Assembly: GCA_023135545.1 (NCBI GenBank)
Contig: JAGLSY010000129.1
Location: 1-6,070 of the forward strand
Direction of reading: 5' to 3'
DNA: 6,070 nt
DNA from: Thermoplasmata archaeon
GTDB taxonomy: Archaea > Thermoplasmatota > Thermoplasmata > SG8-5 > JAGLSY01
Numbering within the stretch: the first letter of the stretch is position 1; every line of letters begins with the position of its first letter. The notes under the pieces are model-generated. The model was not told the DNA's origin and ran no database searches. It saw only the letters and a program-made list of their open reading frames with translations. A program made the position numbers and the translations under genes. Positions 5,210 through 6,070 of the stretch are shown one piece after another.

Positions 5210-5377
5210 ATGGACGAAGACGTGGTATGCACATCATGCAAAATCCCCCTGACCGAGAGGGGCAGTGCAATATTCAAATGCCCCAGCTGTGGCAAGAACA
5301 CAATTGGCAGATGCAAATCATGCAGGGACCAGAGCGTGGAATATCAATGCCCGGAATGCGGGTTCACGGGGCCGTGA
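5210..5377 (+). CDS. Archaeal Zn-ribbon RNA-binding protein of the translation machinery (COG2888 type)
   Basis: This 55-residue protein has four CxxC knuckles: C7/C10, C24/C27, C35/C38 and C47/C50. It ends in the conserved CPECGFTGP, the signature of a small archaeal zinc-finger family predicted to bind RNA and act in translation. Eight cysteines would hold two zinc ions. The start is ATG at 5210. GGTGA (5200-5204) lies five bases before it and the family begins a few residues before the first knuckle. The in-frame ATGs at 5177 and 5180 would add 10-11 atypical residues and fall in the promoter repeat. The stop is four bases before the EF-1beta gene, and this pairing with EF-1beta is a recurring archaeal arrangement, which supports both calls. 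Cytoplasmic. Its biochemical activity is poorly defined even in known relatives. Confidence 0.92.
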   Translation: MDEDVVCTSCKIPLTERGSAIFKCPSCGKNTIGRCKSCRDQSVEYQCPECGFTGP

Positions 5378-5381
5378 AAAA

Positions 5382-5648
5382 ATGGGTGATGTGGCAATAA
5401 CTTACAAGGTAATGCCGACCGGGCTGGAAGTCGACCTGGCCGAACTGAAGACCAATCTTGAAAAGGGGTTGAGCGAGATCTGCAGGGTCAACAGCATCGA
5501 GAAAAGGCCGTTGGCATTCGGTCTAAATGCTCTGATCGTCCAGGTAATCATGAAGGATGGCGAGGGTGTCGTGGACAGGCTGGAGGCTCTTATCCGGGAT
5601 GTTCCCGGCGTCCAGAACGCCGATGTCGAAGACATGGGACTGATTTAA
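5382..5648 (+). CDS. ef1b: Archaeal elongation factor 1-beta (guanine nucleotide exchange factor for EF-1alpha)
   Basis: aEF-1beta swaps GDP for GTP on elongation factor 1-alpha so that it can bring the next aminoacyl-tRNA to the ribosome. The 88-residue length is typical of the archaeal form, which is only the exchange domain. Family landmarks are the start MGDVAITYKVMP, the AFGLNALIVQVIMKD strand pair (the conserved central IAFGL-type motif), a helix with VDRLEALI, and the closing VPGVQNADVEDMGLI. The ATG at 5382 is four bases after the Zn-ribbon stop. The only ribosome site is a weak GTGA overlapping that stop (5374-5377), which suggests translational coupling. The reading frame is open further upstream within the Zn-ribbon gene but that part is a shadow. 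It shares the promoter at 5159-5183. No abnormal residue was seen. Confidence 0.95.
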   Translation: MGDVAITYKVMPTGLEVDLAELKTNLEKGLSEICRVNSIEKRPLAFGLNALIVQVIMKDGEGVVDRLEALIRDVPGVQNADVEDMGLI

Positions 5649-5685
5649 CCCCTCCCAAAACTTCAATTATTTCTACTTACTGCAA

Positions 5686-5729
5686 GGGTCTAGAATGCCC
5701 ATTCCTTCAGGATTGGGATGAATAGACCT
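5686..5729. repeat. Two-part hairpin after the EF-1beta gene
   Basis: GGTCTA (5687-5692) pairs with TAGACC (5723-5728), with a G-U pair outside it. A symmetric five-by-five internal loop follows. CCCATTCC (5698-5705) then pairs with GGATTGGG (5710-5717) around a TTCA loop with one T-T mismatch. It lies 38 bases past the EF-1beta stop. It could be a 3' end structure or part of a small RNA. A weaker T-rich stretch (5661-5679) precedes it and may be the true terminator. Confidence 0.4.
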
Positions 5730-5768
5730 AACAGTAACAAGAACACCGCCGTATGTCCATCATTAACC

Positions 5769-5776
5769 TATAAATG
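5769..5776 (+). promoter_or_regulatory. TATA box upstream of rnp4
   Basis: TATAAATG in the context CCTATAAATGG is a good archaeal TATA box. Transcription would start near 5797-5800, giving a leader of about 85 bases before the ATG at 5883. A second, weaker TATA-like TTTATGG (5849-5855) could give a near-leaderless transcript instead. Confidence 0.5.
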
Positions 5777-5778
5777 GA

Positions 5779-5799
5779 CGCAGATCTTAAATCTCTGCG
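5779..5799. promoter_or_regulatory. Operator-like inverted repeat between TATA box and transcription start
   Basis: CGCAGA (5779-5784) and TCTGCG (5794-5799) are perfect inverted copies nine bases apart. They fill the space between the TATA box and the expected start of transcription, where a bound repressor would block RNA polymerase. Confidence 0.35.
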
Positions 5800-5817
5800 A
5801 GTTGGGACATATGGCAG

Positions 5818-5869
5818 CTGGAATGTAAACTTCCAGGACACCAGGTCATTTATGGCTTGGTAGTTTACA
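5818..5869 (+). promoter_or_regulatory. Potential pseudoknot in the rnp4 leader
   Basis: CTGGAA/TTCCAG (5818-5823/5831-5836) forms a hairpin with the seven-base loop TGTAAAC. All seven loop bases are complementary to GTTTACA at 5863-5869, giving an H-type pseudoknot. A rival fold pairs GTAAACT with AGTTTAC (5825-5831/5862-5868) and ACCAGG with CTTGGT (5840-5845/5856-5861). The 3' pairing arm abuts AGGT (5869-5872), the only ribosome-site-like bases before the ATG, so folding could affect translation. Confidence 0.35.
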
Positions 5870-5882
5870 GGTAGGCGACGCT

Positions 5883-6070
5883 ATGGGCAAGGACAGGTTC
5901 AGCAGGCGGAAGGACAAGAGAAGGAAGATAGCCAGGGAAAGGATAACCATACTTCTGGAACTTGCCGAGAAGGAGGCAGGGGCCGGAAAAATAGACAGGG
6001 CCAGCCGGTACGGATACCTGGCCAGGAAGATAGGCAAAAGGTACAATGTACGATTGCCTGGCTACTTCAA
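5883..6070 (+). CDS. rnp4: Ribonuclease P protein component 4 (Rpp21/RPR2 family), 3' end outside window
   Basis: This is a protein subunit of archaeal RNase P, the RNA-protein enzyme that trims the 5' leader from precursor tRNAs. The 62 codons seen match the N-terminal part of the family. There is a very basic start (KDRFSRRKDKRRKIARERI), a helix LLELAEKEAG, then the hallmark SRYGYLARKIGKRYNVRLP, equivalent to the YVxLARKIGxRYNVRxP block of relatives. The zinc-binding cysteines of the family come later and lie outside the window. The ATG at 5883 is the only in-frame ATG after the upstream stop at 5826-5828, and the family starts directly before this basic region. The ribosome site is weak (AGGT at 5869-5872). 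It has its own promoter and a structured leader, so it is probably regulated apart from the EF-1beta operon. Confidence 0.88.
   Translation, partial: MGKDRFSRRKDKRRKIARERITILLELAEKEAGAGKIDRASRYGYLARKIGKRYNVRLPGYF

Noticed and set aside
5265..5381. Longer upstream extension of EF-1beta
   Set aside because: The extra 39 codons overlap the Zn-ribbon gene in another frame and are absent from the family. ATG 5382 gives the standard length.
5811..5828. Five-codon mini reading frame (ATG GCA GCT GGA ATG TAA) in the rnp4 leader
   Set aside because: Too short to judge, no ribosome site, and better explained as part of the hairpin at 5818-5836.
1..6070. CRISPR arrays, insertion sequences, rRNA, integrase sites
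   Set aside because: No regularly spaced repeats, transposase or integrase motifs, or rRNA-like sequence were seen on either strand.

Overview
The window is a piece of an archaeal chromosome. The genes for archaeal elongation factor 1-beta, the archaeal/eukaryal-type Zn-ribbon protein of the translation machinery, RNase P protein subunit 4 and a FlaI-class secretion ATPase point to Archaea. So do Shine-Dalgarno motifs of the GGAGGT/GGTGA type and TATA boxes about 25-35 bases before several starts. The gene content and moderate base composition would fit a euryarchaeal lineage such as Thermoplasmatota, but that placement is inference.

Layout. Positions 1-3548 hold a tight plus-strand operon for the core of a type IV pilus/archaellum-like secretion machine. 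It contains the C-terminal part of one T2SF (TadC/FlaJ-like) platform protein, a second platform protein that carries two EF-hand-type calcium loops outside the membrane, and a TadA/FlaI-type ATPase with an N-terminal coiled coil and a TTG start. The two platform proteins together resemble one long FlaJ split in two. No pilin or prepilin peptidase is in view. Next come a hairpin-rich spacer and a 39-residue zinc-ribbon miniprotein that has lost one of its four cysteines. Positions 3924-4750 (minus strand) hold two coupled, AT-richer genes. One is a predicted V4R/heme-NO-binding-fold-like protein (resembling the DUF2378/TIGR02265 type) and the other a small protein with a winged-helix look. They may form a sensor plus regulator pair.

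Positions 4751-5209 contain no convincing gene but are full of nested inverted repeats. The repeats fold into two multibranched shapes (4812-4890 and 4981-5124), the second with a possible pyrimidine/purine pseudoknot. This is the best place in the window to look for an undescribed RNA. Positions 5210-5648 hold a two-gene translation operon (Zn-ribbon protein, then aEF-1beta) whose TATA box is framed by an inverted repeat. After a 234-base spacer with its own promoter, an operator-like repeat and a potential pseudoknot leader, the RNase P subunit gene rnp4 begins at 5883 and runs off the right edge.

How the parts work together. The ATPase would power the platform proteins in assembling a surface filament, with calcium possibly tuning the platform from outside. 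The right-hand genes are housekeeping translation and tRNA-processing functions. The middle segment looks like an accessory or regulatory insert between the two. No experimental or database evidence was available. All function calls rest on motifs read from the sequence.
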